7,119 nucleotides of DNA from Pseudomonadota bacterium. Lineage in GTDB: Bacteria > Pseudomonadota > Gammaproteobacteria > Steroidobacterales > Steroidobacteraceae. Positions 1 to 7,112 of the stretch are shown here, piece by piece (the stretch's first letter is position 1; every line of letters begins with the position of its first letter). The position numbers and the translations under genes are program-made. The stretch lies in NCBI GenBank assembly GCA_021820785.1, contig JAKADE010000138.1, positions 1-7,119 on the forward strand, read 5' to 3'. Below the pieces are notes generated by a model. It ran no database searches, was not told where the DNA came from, and saw only the letters and a program-made list of their open reading frames with translations.

Positions 1-714
1 TCGATCGTGGCCGCCGGCACGCACCGGGCCTCGAGCATCAAGGTGGCCGAGGCGGCCAAGGTGATCGAGAACACCCAGCGCGACGTGAACATCGCCCTGA
101 TCAACGAACTGGCCCTGATTTTCTCACGGCTCGGAATCGACACCGAAGAGGTGCTGCAGGCGGCCGGGTCGAAGTGGAATTTCCTGCCGTTCCGGCCGGG
201 ACTGGTCGGCGGGCACTGCATTGGCGTCGATCCGTACTACCTCACCCACAAGGCCCAGGAACTCGGCTACCACCCGGAGATGATCCTCGCCGGAAGACGC
301 CTGAACGACAACATGCCGATCTACATCGCAGCCGAGATCGTCAAGCTGATGAACCGCAAGCGGATCGCGGCCAACGGTGCGCGCATCCTGATCCTCGGGG
401 TGACCTTCAAGGAGAACTGCCCGGACATCCGCAACTCCAAAGCCGTCGACGTAGCGCACGAGCTCGCCAATTACGGCGCCGAGGTGGAGATCTACGACCC
501 CTGGGCCAACCGGCACGAGTGCTGGAGCGAGTATCGACTGCGTCTGCTGCACCATCTGCCCCGCCGTCGCTACGATGCCGCGGTCGTCGCAGTGGCGCAC
601 GACCAGTTCCGCTCGCTCGGCGCGGATGCGGTCCATCGACTGTGCCGCAAGACTCATGTCTTGTACGACATCAAGCACATCTTCCCGGCCGCCCGGGTCG
701 ATGCGAGCCTGTAG
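1..714 (+). CDS. tviB: UDP-N-acetylhexosamine 6-dehydrogenase, TviB/WbpO type (3' part; start outside window)
   Basis: The frame is open from base 1 to a TAG at 712-714, so 237 residues are visible. Family members are usually about 420-430 residues, so the N-terminal NAD-binding Rossmann domain is off the left edge. The family oxidises C6 of a UDP-sugar to a carboxylate in the cytoplasm in two NAD-dependent steps, giving UDP-GlcNAcA or UDP-GalNAcA for surface polysaccharide. Visible signatures are the central-domain stretch ENTQRDVNIALINE, the catalytic-Cys motif GGHCIGVDPYYLT with the Cys codon at 217-219, and the C-terminal UDP-binding domain with GVTFKENCPDIRN, YDPWA and a final DIKHIFP. 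SKWNFLPFRPG just before the Cys is typical of TviB/WbpO and unlike WecC or UDP-glucose dehydrogenase. The choice between GlcNAc and GalNAc cannot be read from this half. The GTG at 7-9 is internal and not the start. The gene converges on the glycosyltransferase at 726, which may share its pathway. Confidence 0.9.
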   Translation, partial: SIVAAGTHRASSIKVAEAAKVIENTQRDVNIALINELALIFSRLGIDTEEVLQAAGSKWNFLPFRPGLVGGHCIGVDPYYLTHKAQELGYHPEMILAGRRLNDNMPIYIAAEIVKLMNRKRIAANGARILILGVTFKENCPDIRNSKAVDVAHELANYGAEVEIYDPWANRHECWSEYRLRLLHHLPRRRYDAAVVAVAHDQFRSLGADAVHRLCRKTHVLYDIKHIFPAARVDASL

Positions 715-725
715 GCCGCACCGAC
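715..725. other. 11-base convergent junction between the dehydrogenase and glycosyltransferase stops
   Basis: The plus-strand TAG ends at 714 and the minus-strand TGA begins at 726, leaving only 11 bases. No hairpin with a T-run fits here, so each transcript must run into the 3' end of the other gene or terminate inside it. This is read directly from the sequence; the effect on expression is inference. Confidence 0.7.
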
Positions 726-2084
726 TCAGCGCGTCAGCCAGCCTCGCGAGCGCACCGTAACCAGCGCATACGGGAAGATCCAGAACAGCGCAAACGAGTA
801 GAAGTAGGCGTACAGCACGCCGTAGATGAAGTCGAGCGAGCGCTCGGAGCGAAGATAGTAGAGCACGTTAAACAGGGAGATTGCGCCCATCACGATGAAC
901 ATCGAGCCGGCGATCGCCGGATCCTGCTCCAGCACCACCGGCATCACGATCAGCCCGGAAATCGAAATCGGATAACTCGCGTTGGTGATGAACCGGTCGA
1001 ACGCCGCCAGGATTCGCGTTGGCCACGGTCGCTTCCACACGATGCGCGCGAAACGCAGCTCCTCGCGCACGTAGGATCGGTCCCAGCGCAGGAACATCTT
1101 GCAGAGCTTCTCGAAGGCGTGCGGCACGACCGTGTGCACCACGGCGGTGCGCTGGTAGAGCGCGTCGTATCCGCTGTCGAGCAGATAGTTCGTCATGGCG
1201 CGGTCCTCGCCGAAAGTGCAGTTCGTACCGAGGAATCGCTGCGCACGCCAGCGCGAGAGCACGCTGCGCACCGCATCGGCTCTGAGCGCCGTAAGCGCCC
1301 CGGGGCAGCAGTAGACGTTGCGGAAGACCGACTCCGCCGCCCGCTGGATGTCGAACGAGAGAATGAACCTCACGTGCAGCATGCGGGGAATGAGCCCGCG
1401 CGACCGGTTGTACACCATGACCTTGCCGGCCACTGCCCCGACGCGCGCATCGCGAAACGGCCCGGCGAGCGCAAGCAGCGCGCCGCGCTCGATGACGCTG
1501 TCGGAGTCGATGGTCACCAGGATCTCACCGCGCGCACGCTCGAACCCGAGCGCCAGCGCCTCGCGCTTTCCCTGGTTGCGCACCTGGCGCAGCGCGGTGA
1601 CCAGCCCCGGATGGCGCTCGGCCGCGCGGCTGACGTATGACCAGGTATCGTCGGTGCTGCCGTCATCGATGACCAGGATCTCCAGTCGCTCGCGCGGGTA
1701 GTCGGCACGCACGACGGACTCGATCGACTGCAGCACCATCGCGCCTTCGTTGTAGGCCGGGATGATCACGGTCAGTCGCGGCGCATTGTCGAGGGTGGCG
1801 GCCGGGGCAGGCCGATATGCCACCCACAGCACGGTGCGCACCACCACCAGCGCAAAACCGAGCACGACCCAGGCGATCGACAGGTACGCGACCGGCTGGA
1901 TGCGCTGGCGAGCGGCCACGGCCGCCAGCACGCGCGGAGTGATGTCCCCGAACTGGTACAGCGCAATCGCGAGCAAACCGGCGCAGATCAGCCCGTACAC
2001 GCTGTACGCCCAGACTTTGCTCGGCTCCCGGCCGGCGGCGGCGAGGCGTGTGTGCACAGCGGCGGCCGCGTCCAGGTCTGTCAT
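726..2084 (-). CDS. Membrane family 2 glycosyltransferase, hyaluronan synthase/NodC-like
   Basis: The protein has 452 residues from the ATG at 2084. Two membrane segments (about residues 25-44 and 66-90) precede a cytosolic GT-A domain, and hydrophobic C-terminal segments follow (about 372-386, 391-409, 418-445). This is the layout of processive inner-membrane synthases such as HasA and NodC. GT2 motifs in order are TVIIPAYNEG (105-114), DDGSTDD (140-146), the DSDS metal site (193-196), PGALTALR (261-268) and GED (292-294, likely catalytic base). The acceptor motif reads KMFLRWDRSYVRE, so R333 and W334 of QxxRW are present but Met330 replaces Gln. The donor probably carries UDP; the sugar and product are unknown. 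A link to the convergent UDP-sugar dehydrogenase is inferred. Start: the 2084 ATG has GGAA 8 bases upstream. An in-frame GTG at 2150 has a better GGAG at 7 bases but would add 22 residues that look like leader sequence. The TGA is at 726-728. Confidence 0.87.
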   Translation of the reverse strand: MTDLDAAAAVHTRLAAAGREPSKVWAYSVYGLICAGLLAIALYQFGDITPRVLAAVAARQRIQPVAYLSIAWVVLGFALVVVRTVLWVAYRPAPAATLDNAPRLTVIIPAYNEGAMVLQSIESVVRADYPRERLEILVIDDGSTDDTWSYVSRAAERHPGLVTALRQVRNQGKREALALGFERARGEILVTIDSDSVIERGALLALAGPFRDARVGAVAGKVMVYNRSRGLIPRMLHVRFILSFDIQRAAESVFRNVYCCPGALTALRADAVRSVLSRWRAQRFLGTNCTFGEDRAMTNYLLDSGYDALYQRTAVVHTVVPHAFEKLCKMFLRWDRSYVREELRFARIVWKRPWPTRILAAFDRFITNASYPISISGLIVMPVVLEQDPAIAGSMFIVMGAISLFNVLYYLRSERSLDFIYGVLYAYFYSFALFWIFPYALVTVRSRGWLTR

Positions 2085-2098
2085 AGGGGATGTTCCGC
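2077..2098 (-). repeat. Downstream copy of the imperfect repeat, spanning the glycosyltransferase start codon
   Basis: On the minus strand this reads GCGGAACATCCCC followed by TATGACAGA. It contains the preferred glycosyltransferase ATG (2084) and its weak GGAA ribosome binding site. It pairs with the copy at 2159-2177. The match is short, so chance similarity or a degraded local duplication are both possible. Confidence 0.5.
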
Positions 2099-2233
2099 AT
2101 GCGAGGGATGGACCGTCAGACCGCGGGGCGGCGTCACGACAGCCGGACACCCGCGGGCTCCGTCATAGGATGTTCGCTGGCCGGCAAAAATCCATTACCA
2201 ACTCTACGTATGCGGCGGTCGCCGCGCTCCGTC
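2085..2233 (-). other. Leader region between hrpA and the glycosyltransferase
   Basis: About 150 bases separate the hrpA TAA (2234-2236) from the preferred glycosyltransferase start at 2084. It contains the most AT-rich patch of the area (about 2183-2215), with ATTTTT on the minus strand at 2186-2191 and a GGTAAT that could be a weak -10 at 2194-2199; no good -35 is visible. Just after the hrpA stop a short GC stem (GCGGC/GCCGC on the minus strand, about 2214-2227) forms a 4-base loop, but the T-run lies about 23 bases further on, so it is not a canonical intrinsic terminator. A 10-codon frame starts at ATG 2166 and ends with TGA at 2134-2136, with no clear ribosome binding site. The region may hold the glycosyltransferase promoter or only be an operon spacer; I cannot decide which. 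Confidence 0.35.
2159..2177 (-). repeat. Upstream copy of an imperfect repeat containing an ATG
   Basis: On the minus strand this reads GCGAACATCCTATGACGGA. It matches the 2077-2098 copy except for three extra bases in that copy and one substitution (G here, A there). Both copies place an ATG at the same point, the starts being 82 bases apart and out of frame with each other. The ATG here (2166) opens only a 10-codon frame. Confidence 0.5.
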
Positions 2234-5200
2234 TTATCCCGGCTGCGCTCGCGCCTCGGCTCGCGCCCGCTCGAGCTGCTCGGTCAGGCGTCGCTCCGAC
2301 ACCGGCACGGCGGTCCTGAGTTCCTGCGCGAACAGCGACACGCGCAGCTCCTCGATCATCCAGCGCAGTTGCTCGAGTTGCGGCCGCTGTGCATCCTCGG
2401 GCTGTCCCTCGCGCAAGGCGCTCCACGCGGCCACAAACGGCGCGATGCGCGCGCTGAGCTGCGCATCGCGGCGCACATCTGCGGGCAGCCGCGCGGCGCG
2501 CCGTCCAGCGGCCTTCAGGTAGCGCGGCAGGTGACCGAACCACGGGTCGGGCGTGGCCGTGATGAATTGCGGCGGCAACAGCTGCGCGAGCTGCGCGTCG
2601 AGATCGGCGGCCGCCTCGCGCGCGCTGGTCCGCAGTCCGCTGAGCACCCCGCGCAGCTGACGCGCCTCGATACATACCGTACGCAGCGTGCCGATGACCC
2701 GCTCGCCGACCGGCTCGAGCTGCGCGCGTCCGCGCTGCAGCGCCTGCTCGAAGGCCTCGCGCGTGCGCGGCAGGGGGGCATCCGGCGGTGCGAAACAGTC
2801 GGCGAAAATGCGGTGCACCGCCAGCTCGGCCAGCGGACGGGCCAGCCCCAGCGCGGCGCTCGCCAGCAGCAGTTCGCGCTCCGCGGCGAGTCGTTGGCTC
2901 CAGAATCGCACCTGCTGTCCCAGAGCGAGGAGCGCCAACCGAGTCACCGCGCCGCGCAGCAGCGCGTGCGCACTCGGTGCATCGCGTGCTTCGGCCAAGG
3001 CGACCGCCTGACCCAGGTCGCGCAGCGTCGGGTACACCTGCAGCGTAAGTCCATTACGCTCCACGGTGCGGATGTGCGGCACTTCGCCGAAGTCCCACTG
3101 CCGATGCGTGCTGGCCGCGGACGGATGCGTCGCGGCCGACTGCGGCGCGCGCGCGCGCAGCGCCCGCTTCAGGGCCGCAAGATCCCGGCCCTCGGCGAGC
3201 ACCGCATCGTGCGCATCCACCACGCGGATGTTCAGCCGCAGGTGCGGTGGCAGCGGCAACTGCGCAAGATCCGCTGCGCTCGGCGCAACGTCCGTGCGCC
3301 GCGCAATCCAGGCGGCAAGCGCGGTGTAAAAGCCCGGAAGCGCATCGATGTCGTCGGTCTGCAGTGGCGCCAGCTCCTCGAGGGCCGCTCGGGCGTGCTC
3401 GGGCACCGGCACCAGCTGCTTGCGCTGGCTCTTGGGCAGCTCGCGCATCACCGTGATGAGTTTCTCCAGCCGCCAGCCGGGCACGAGCCAGGCGAGACGG
3501 TCGGCATCCAGGCTCTCCAGCAGCACGTCCGGCACGAGCAGCGTCAACCCGTCATCGGCCTCGCCCGGTTCGAACCGGTAGAGCAGCGTCAGACGATTGC
3601 CCCCGACGCGCAGCGCATCGGGAAAGCGCTGCGCGTCGATCTCCTCAGGCGCGCGCAGCATCAGGGTCTCGCGCGACATGGTGAGCCGCTGCGGCTCGCG
3701 CCGCTGCATGTGGCGCCACCAGCGCGTGAAGCTCGCCATCGAATTGATCTCGGGCGGGATGCGCTCGCGATAGAACTCGACCTGCTGTTCTTCCGCGACC
3801 ACGATGTCGCGGCGGCGGATTTTCGCCTCGAGCCGCTCGAGTTCGGCACGCAGCGCACGGTTGGCCGCGAGAAACCGTGCATCTGCAAGCGTCCGCGGCG
3901 GTCCGTCGTCGGGATCGAGGAGCGCCTCGCGGACGAAGATGTCACGCGCCTCCTGCGGCGCGATGCGTCCGTAGTCCACCCGGCGCCGGTTCGCCAGCTG
4001 CAGCCCGTAGAGCGTCACGGTCTCGAACGCCCCGACGATGCCGCGTCGCTCGACCCAGTGCGGCTCGCTGTAGCTGCGCTTCAGCAGGTGCGCGGCCGCC
4101 CGCTCGATCCATGCCGGCTCCACGGCGGCCACCATGCGACCGTAGAGTCGCGTCGTCTCGAGCAGACTTGCCGCGACGATCCACTTCGGCGGTCGGGCCG
4201 CGAGTGGCGTACCGCGCGCAATGACGAAGCGGATCCCGCGCGGGCCGTCGTATTCGCGTCGCTCATTCAGCGTGCCGATCGAGCCGAGAAAGCCGGTGAG
4301 GATGGCCTGGTGCAGCTCGGCGTAGCCGGCCGGGATCTGGTTGGCGCGCAGGCGCAGCTCCCGCGCGCTGCGCGAGAGCTGCTGGTGCAGTTCCTGCCAC
4401 TCGCGCATCCGCAGAAACGACAAAAAATGTTCCCGGCACCACTTGCGCAGCTGACTGTTCGTGCGCTGCTCGCTTTGTTCGCCGTAGGCGCGCCAGAGGT
4501 TCAGCACGGTGAGAAAGTCCGAGCGCGCATCGGCGAACACTGCGTGCTTCTCTGCGGCCTGCTGCTGCTGGTCCGCCGGCCGCTCGCGCGGGTCCTGCGT
4601 CTCGAGGAACGCCGCGATGATCAGCATCTCGGCGAGGCAGCCGAGCTGCGCGGCCGCGAGCAGCATGCGCCCCAGACGCGGGTCGAGCGGCAAGGCGGCG
4701 ATGCTCGCCCCGAGCGCCGTCACGCGCCCGTCCCGCATCGCCTGCAGCTCTTCCAGCAGCCGCACGCCGTCGCTGATCAGCCGCCCTTCCGGCGGATCGA
4801 GGAACGGAAAGTCCTGCGGCTCGCCGAGTTCGAGGCTCGCCATGCGCAGAATCACGCTGGCGAGGTTGGTACGCAGCACCTCCGGGGCGGTGTACGGCTC
4901 ACGGGCGGCAAAGTCCTCCTCGGAATACAGCCGGATGCAGATGCCGGGCGCCTCTCGGCCGCAACGGCCCTTGCGCTGCTCGGCGCTCGCCTGCGACACC
5001 GGCTCGACGTGCAGCCGCTGCACCTTGGCGCGCGGGCTGTAGCGGCTGATGCGCGCCAATCCCGAGTCGATCACGTGGCGGATGCCCGGCACGGTGAGGG
5101 AGGTTTCCGCGACGTTGGTGGCGAGAATCACGCGCCGCCCGGCGTGCCTCTGGAAAATGCGCGCCTGCTCACCCGCCGAGAGGCGGGCATAGAGCGGCAG

Positions 5201-6010
5201 CACCTCGGTGTGGCGCAGTTCGGCCCGCCCCAGCGCCTCGGCCGCCTCGCGGATGTGCTTCTCTCCGGGCAGGAATACCAGTGTGTCGGACTCGGGAGCG
5301 CCCGAGGCGAGTTCGCGCACCGCGGCCACCACCCCCTCGGGCAGCGACAACTCTGCAGCGTCCTCGTCTTCCGCGGCGAGCGGTCGGTAGCGCACCTCGA
5401 CCGGGTAGCTTCGGCCGGACACTTCGATCACTGGCGCGGCGCCGAAGAACGCCGCAATGCGCTGCGGCTCGATCGTTGCGGAAGTCACGATCAGCCGCAG
5501 GTCGGACCGGCGCGAGAGCAGCTGGCGCAGCACGCCGAGCAGCAGATCGATGTTGAGACTTCGCTCGTGCGCCTCGTCGATGATCAGCGTGTCGTAGCGG
5601 CGCAGTGCCCGGTCGCTTTCCAGCTCCTTCAGCAGGATACCGTCGGTCATGAGCTTGACGCGGCATTCGGGGCCGGTGCGGTCGGTGAAGCGCACCTGGT
5701 AGCCCACCGCCCCGCCGACCGTGGTGCCGAGCTCCTCGGCCAGACGGGTCGCCAGGGCGCGCGCGGCGATCCGCCGCGGCTGGGTATGACCGATCAGGCC
5801 GGCGGTGCCCCGGCCCGCCTCGAGACAGAATTTCGGCAGCTGCGTGGACTTGCCGGAGCCGGTCGCCCCGCACACCACGATCACCGGATGGCGGGCGAGC
5901 GCCTGAATGATCTCGTCGCGGTGCGCCGTGATCGGCAGTGATGCATCGTACTCGAGCCGCACCGGCGCGGCGCTCGCGCGCACCCCGGCGCCGCGGTCAA
6001 CGGTTTCCAT
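2234..6010 (-). CDS. hrpA: ATP-dependent DEAH-box RNA helicase HrpA
   Basis: The protein has 1258 residues, against about 1300 in E. coli. HrpA is a cytoplasmic 3'-5' RNA helicase tied to mRNA processing and rescue of stalled ribosomes in E. coli. Helicase motifs are all present: Walker A GATGSGKST (48-56), TQPRR (76-80), DEAH (145-148), SAT (177-179), LVFLPG (244-249), TNVAETSLTVPG (298-309) and QRKGRCGR (345-352). The helicase-associated domain covers about 400-550. An OB-fold-like stretch with PPKW (607-610) and KRSYSEPHW (644-652) follows, and the rest matches the HrpA-specific DUF3418 region, for example RRRDIVVAEEQQVEFY (732-747). The long C-terminus separates it from the shorter HrpB. 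Start: ATG at 6010 is the only good start before Walker A; its SD is weak (GAG only 3 bases away). Only about 20 residues precede the core, so about 50 N-terminal residues of the E. coli protein are missing. TAA is at 2234-2236. It lies 49 bases downstream of hppD and may be cotranscribed with it. Confidence 0.97.
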   Translation of the reverse strand: METVDRGAGVRASAAPVRLEYDASLPITAHRDEIIQALARHPVIVVCGATGSGKSTQLPKFCLEAGRGTAGLIGHTQPRRIAARALATRLAEELGTTVGGAVGYQVRFTDRTGPECRVKLMTDGILLKELESDRALRRYDTLIIDEAHERSLNIDLLLGVLRQLLSRRSDLRLIVTSATIEPQRIAAFFGAAPVIEVSGRSYPVEVRYRPLAAEDEDAAELSLPEGVVAAVRELASGAPESDTLVFLPGEKHIREAAEALGRAELRHTEVLPLYARLSAGEQARIFQRHAGRRVILATNVAETSLTVPGIRHVIDSGLARISRYSPRAKVQRLHVEPVSQASAEQRKGRCGREAPGICIRLYSEEDFAAREPYTAPEVLRTNLASVILRMASLELGEPQDFPFLDPPEGRLISDGVRLLEELQAMRDGRVTALGASIAALPLDPRLGRMLLAAAQLGCLAEMLIIAAFLETQDPRERPADQQQQAAEKHAVFADARSDFLTVLNLWRAYGEQSEQRTNSQLRKWCREHFLSFLRMREWQELHQQLSRSARELRLRANQIPAGYAELHQAILTGFLGSIGTLNERREYDGPRGIRFVIARGTPLAARPPKWIVAASLLETTRLYGRMVAAVEPAWIERAAAHLLKRSYSEPHWVERRGIVGAFETVTLYGLQLANRRRVDYGRIAPQEARDIFVREALLDPDDGPPRTLADARFLAANRALRAELERLEAKIRRRDIVVAEEQQVEFYRERIPPEINSMASFTRWWRHMQRREPQRLTMSRETLMLRAPEEIDAQRFPDALRVGGNRLTLLYRFEPGEADDGLTLLVPDVLLESLDADRLAWLVPGWRLEKLITVMRELPKSQRKQLVPVPEHARAALEELAPLQTDDIDALPGFYTALAAWIARRTDVAPSAADLAQLPLPPHLRLNIRVVDAHDAVLAEGRDLAALKRALRARAPQSAATHPSAASTHRQWDFGEVPHIRTVERNGLTLQVYPTLRDLGQAVALAEARDAPSAHALLRGAVTRLALLALGQQVRFWSQRLAAERELLLASAALGLARPLAELAVHRIFADCFAPPDAPLPRTREAFEQALQRGRAQLEPVGERVIGTLRTVCIEARQLRGVLSGLRTSAREAAADLDAQLAQLLPPQFITATPDPWFGHLPRYLKAAGRRAARLPADVRRDAQLSARIAPFVAAWSALREGQPEDAQRPQLEQLRWMIEELRVSLFAQELRTAVPVSERRLTEQLERARAEARAQPG

Positions 6011-6032
6011 CCGCTCAAGTGTAATGCACCGG

Positions 6033-6049
6033 CCGCCGCGGCGCGGCGG
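6033..6049 (-). other. GC hairpin in the hppD-hrpA gap
   Basis: CCGCCGC at 6033-6039 and GCGGCGG at 6043-6049 form a perfect 7-bp stem with a 3-base loop, starting 10 bases past the hppD TAG. No T-run follows on the minus strand, so it is not a standard intrinsic terminator. It could slow or partly stop transcription into hrpA, protect the hppD mRNA end, or be chance in GC-rich DNA. It lies 23 bases before the hrpA ATG. Confidence 0.45.
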
Positions 6050-6059
6050 GTAGCGCAGG

Positions 6060-7112
6060 CTAGATCACGCCGCGACGCAGCTGGTCGAGCTCGATCGACT
6101 CGAACAGGGCGCGGAAATTGCCCTCGCCAAAGCCCTCGTTGCCCTTGCGCTGGATAATCTCGAAGAAGATCGGCCCGATCACGTTGGCAGTGAAGATCTG
6201 CAGCAGCAGGCCCTCGCCGCGCTGCGGGTTGCCGTCGATCAGGATGCGCCGCCGGCGCAGCTCCTCGAGCGGCTCGCCGTGCCCGGGCACCCGCGCGTCG
6301 ATCCCCTCGTAGTAGGTCTCGGGGGTATCCTGGAACCGGATCCCGTGGCCGCGCAGCGTATCGACGGTACGGTAGATGTCCTCGGTGGCGAGCGCGATAT
6401 GCTGGATGCCCTCGCCGTGATACTCGCGCAGGTATTCCTCGATCTGACTCTTGTCGTCCTGCGACTCGTTGATCGGGATGCGGATCTTGCCGCACGGGCT
6501 CGTCATCGCGCGCGAGAACAGCCCAGTGTGCTTACCTTCGATGTCGAAATAGCGGATCTCGCGAAAGTTGAACAGCTTCTCGTAGAAGCCCGCCCAGCGG
6601 TCCATGCCGCCGCGGCGCACGTTGTGCGTCAGATGGTCGATGATGGTCAGGCCCGCCTCGCGTGCACCCGGCGCGGGCGCCACGGGACGGAAGTCGACGT
6701 CGTAGATCGAGCGCTCGCCGTAACGGTCGACCAGGTAGATCAGCGATCCGCCGATGCCTTCGATGCACGGGATGTTCAGTTCCATCGGGCCGGCGAGCTG
6801 CGGACCGGGCTTGGCACCGAGCTCGAGCGCACGCCGGTAGGCGTAGGCCGCATCCTTGACGCGAAAGCCCATCGCGCAGGCGGACGGGCCGTGCTCGCGC
6901 GCGAACTGCTGCGCAAAGGAGTTCGGTTCGGCGTTGATGATGAAATTGATGCCGCCCTGACCGTGCAGTGTCACGTTCTTCGAGCGGTGCTGGGCCTTGA
7001 CCGGAAATCCCATCCGTTCGAACAGATCACGCAGCAGCTGCGGATCCGGCGCGGTGTATTCGACGAACTCGAAGCCGTCGGTACCCATGGGATTGTCGCG
7101 ATTCTGGCTCAT
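6060..7112 (-). CDS. hppD: 4-hydroxyphenylpyruvate dioxygenase
   Basis: This cytoplasmic Fe(II) enzyme converts 4-hydroxyphenylpyruvate and O2 to homogentisate and CO2, the second step of tyrosine catabolism; homogentisate can also be oxidised to pyomelanin. The protein has 350 residues, normal for bacterial members, and two vicinal-oxygen-chelate halves. The N-terminal half opens with NPMGTDGFEFVEYTAPD (7-23). The catalytic half supplies the iron ligands: His160 in IDHLTHNV, His238 in EGIQHIALATEDI and Glu318 in GPIFFEIIQRKGNEGFGEGN. The C-terminal gating helix, FRALFESIELDQLRRGVI, is intact to the TAG at 6060-6062. The ATG at 7112 gives the short leader before NPMG seen in relatives; only 7 upstream bases are in the window, so its ribosome binding site and promoter cannot be assessed. 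A second ATG at residue 9 would cut into the conserved block. hrpA follows 49 bases downstream on the same strand. The usual pathway partners (homogentisate dioxygenase, fumarylacetoacetase) are not in the window. Confidence 0.97.
   Translation of the reverse strand: MSQNRDNPMGTDGFEFVEYTAPDPQLLRDLFERMGFPVKAQHRSKNVTLHGQGGINFIINAEPNSFAQQFAREHGPSACAMGFRVKDAAYAYRRALELGAKPGPQLAGPMELNIPCIEGIGGSLIYLVDRYGERSIYDVDFRPVAPAPGAREAGLTIIDHLTHNVRRGGMDRWAGFYEKLFNFREIRYFDIEGKHTGLFSRAMTSPCGKIRIPINESQDDKSQIEEYLREYHGEGIQHIALATEDIYRTVDTLRGHGIRFQDTPETYYEGIDARVPGHGEPLEELRRRRILIDGNPQRGEGLLLQIFTANVIGPIFFEIIQRKGNEGFGEGNFRALFESIELDQLRRGVI

Noticed and set aside
124..678. 184-codon minus-strand open frame opposite the dehydrogenase
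   Set aside because: It is the register complement of the conserved dehydrogenase and encodes no known fold.
174..1640. 488-codon plus-strand open frame across the dehydrogenase end and antisense to the glycosyltransferase
   Set aside because: It runs out of frame through the dehydrogenase and in complementary register to the glycosyltransferase; composition is Arg/Pro-rich with no motif.
2085..2150. Glycosyltransferase starting at GTG 2150
   Set aside because: The GGAG upstream is good, but the extra 22 residues are Cys/Ser/Pro-rich and look like leader sequence, and the ATG at 2084 gives an ordinary N-terminus before the first membrane segment. Kept as an alternative, not excluded.
2183..2227. 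Intrinsic terminator after hrpA
   Set aside because: The GC stem and the ATTTTT run are about 23 bases apart, so they do not form a standard stem plus U-tract.
2090..5941. 1283-codon plus-strand open frame opposite hrpA as a gene
   Set aside because: Its translation is Arg/Gln/His/Ala-rich low-complexity sequence with no recognisable domain, and it is the exact-register complement of an intact hrpA with all helicase motifs.
5881..6495. 204-codon minus-strand frame overlapping the hppD end and hrpA start, considered as a fused or N-terminal part of HrpA
   Set aside because: It is out of frame with both genes, and its translation does not resemble the N-terminus of E. coli HrpA.
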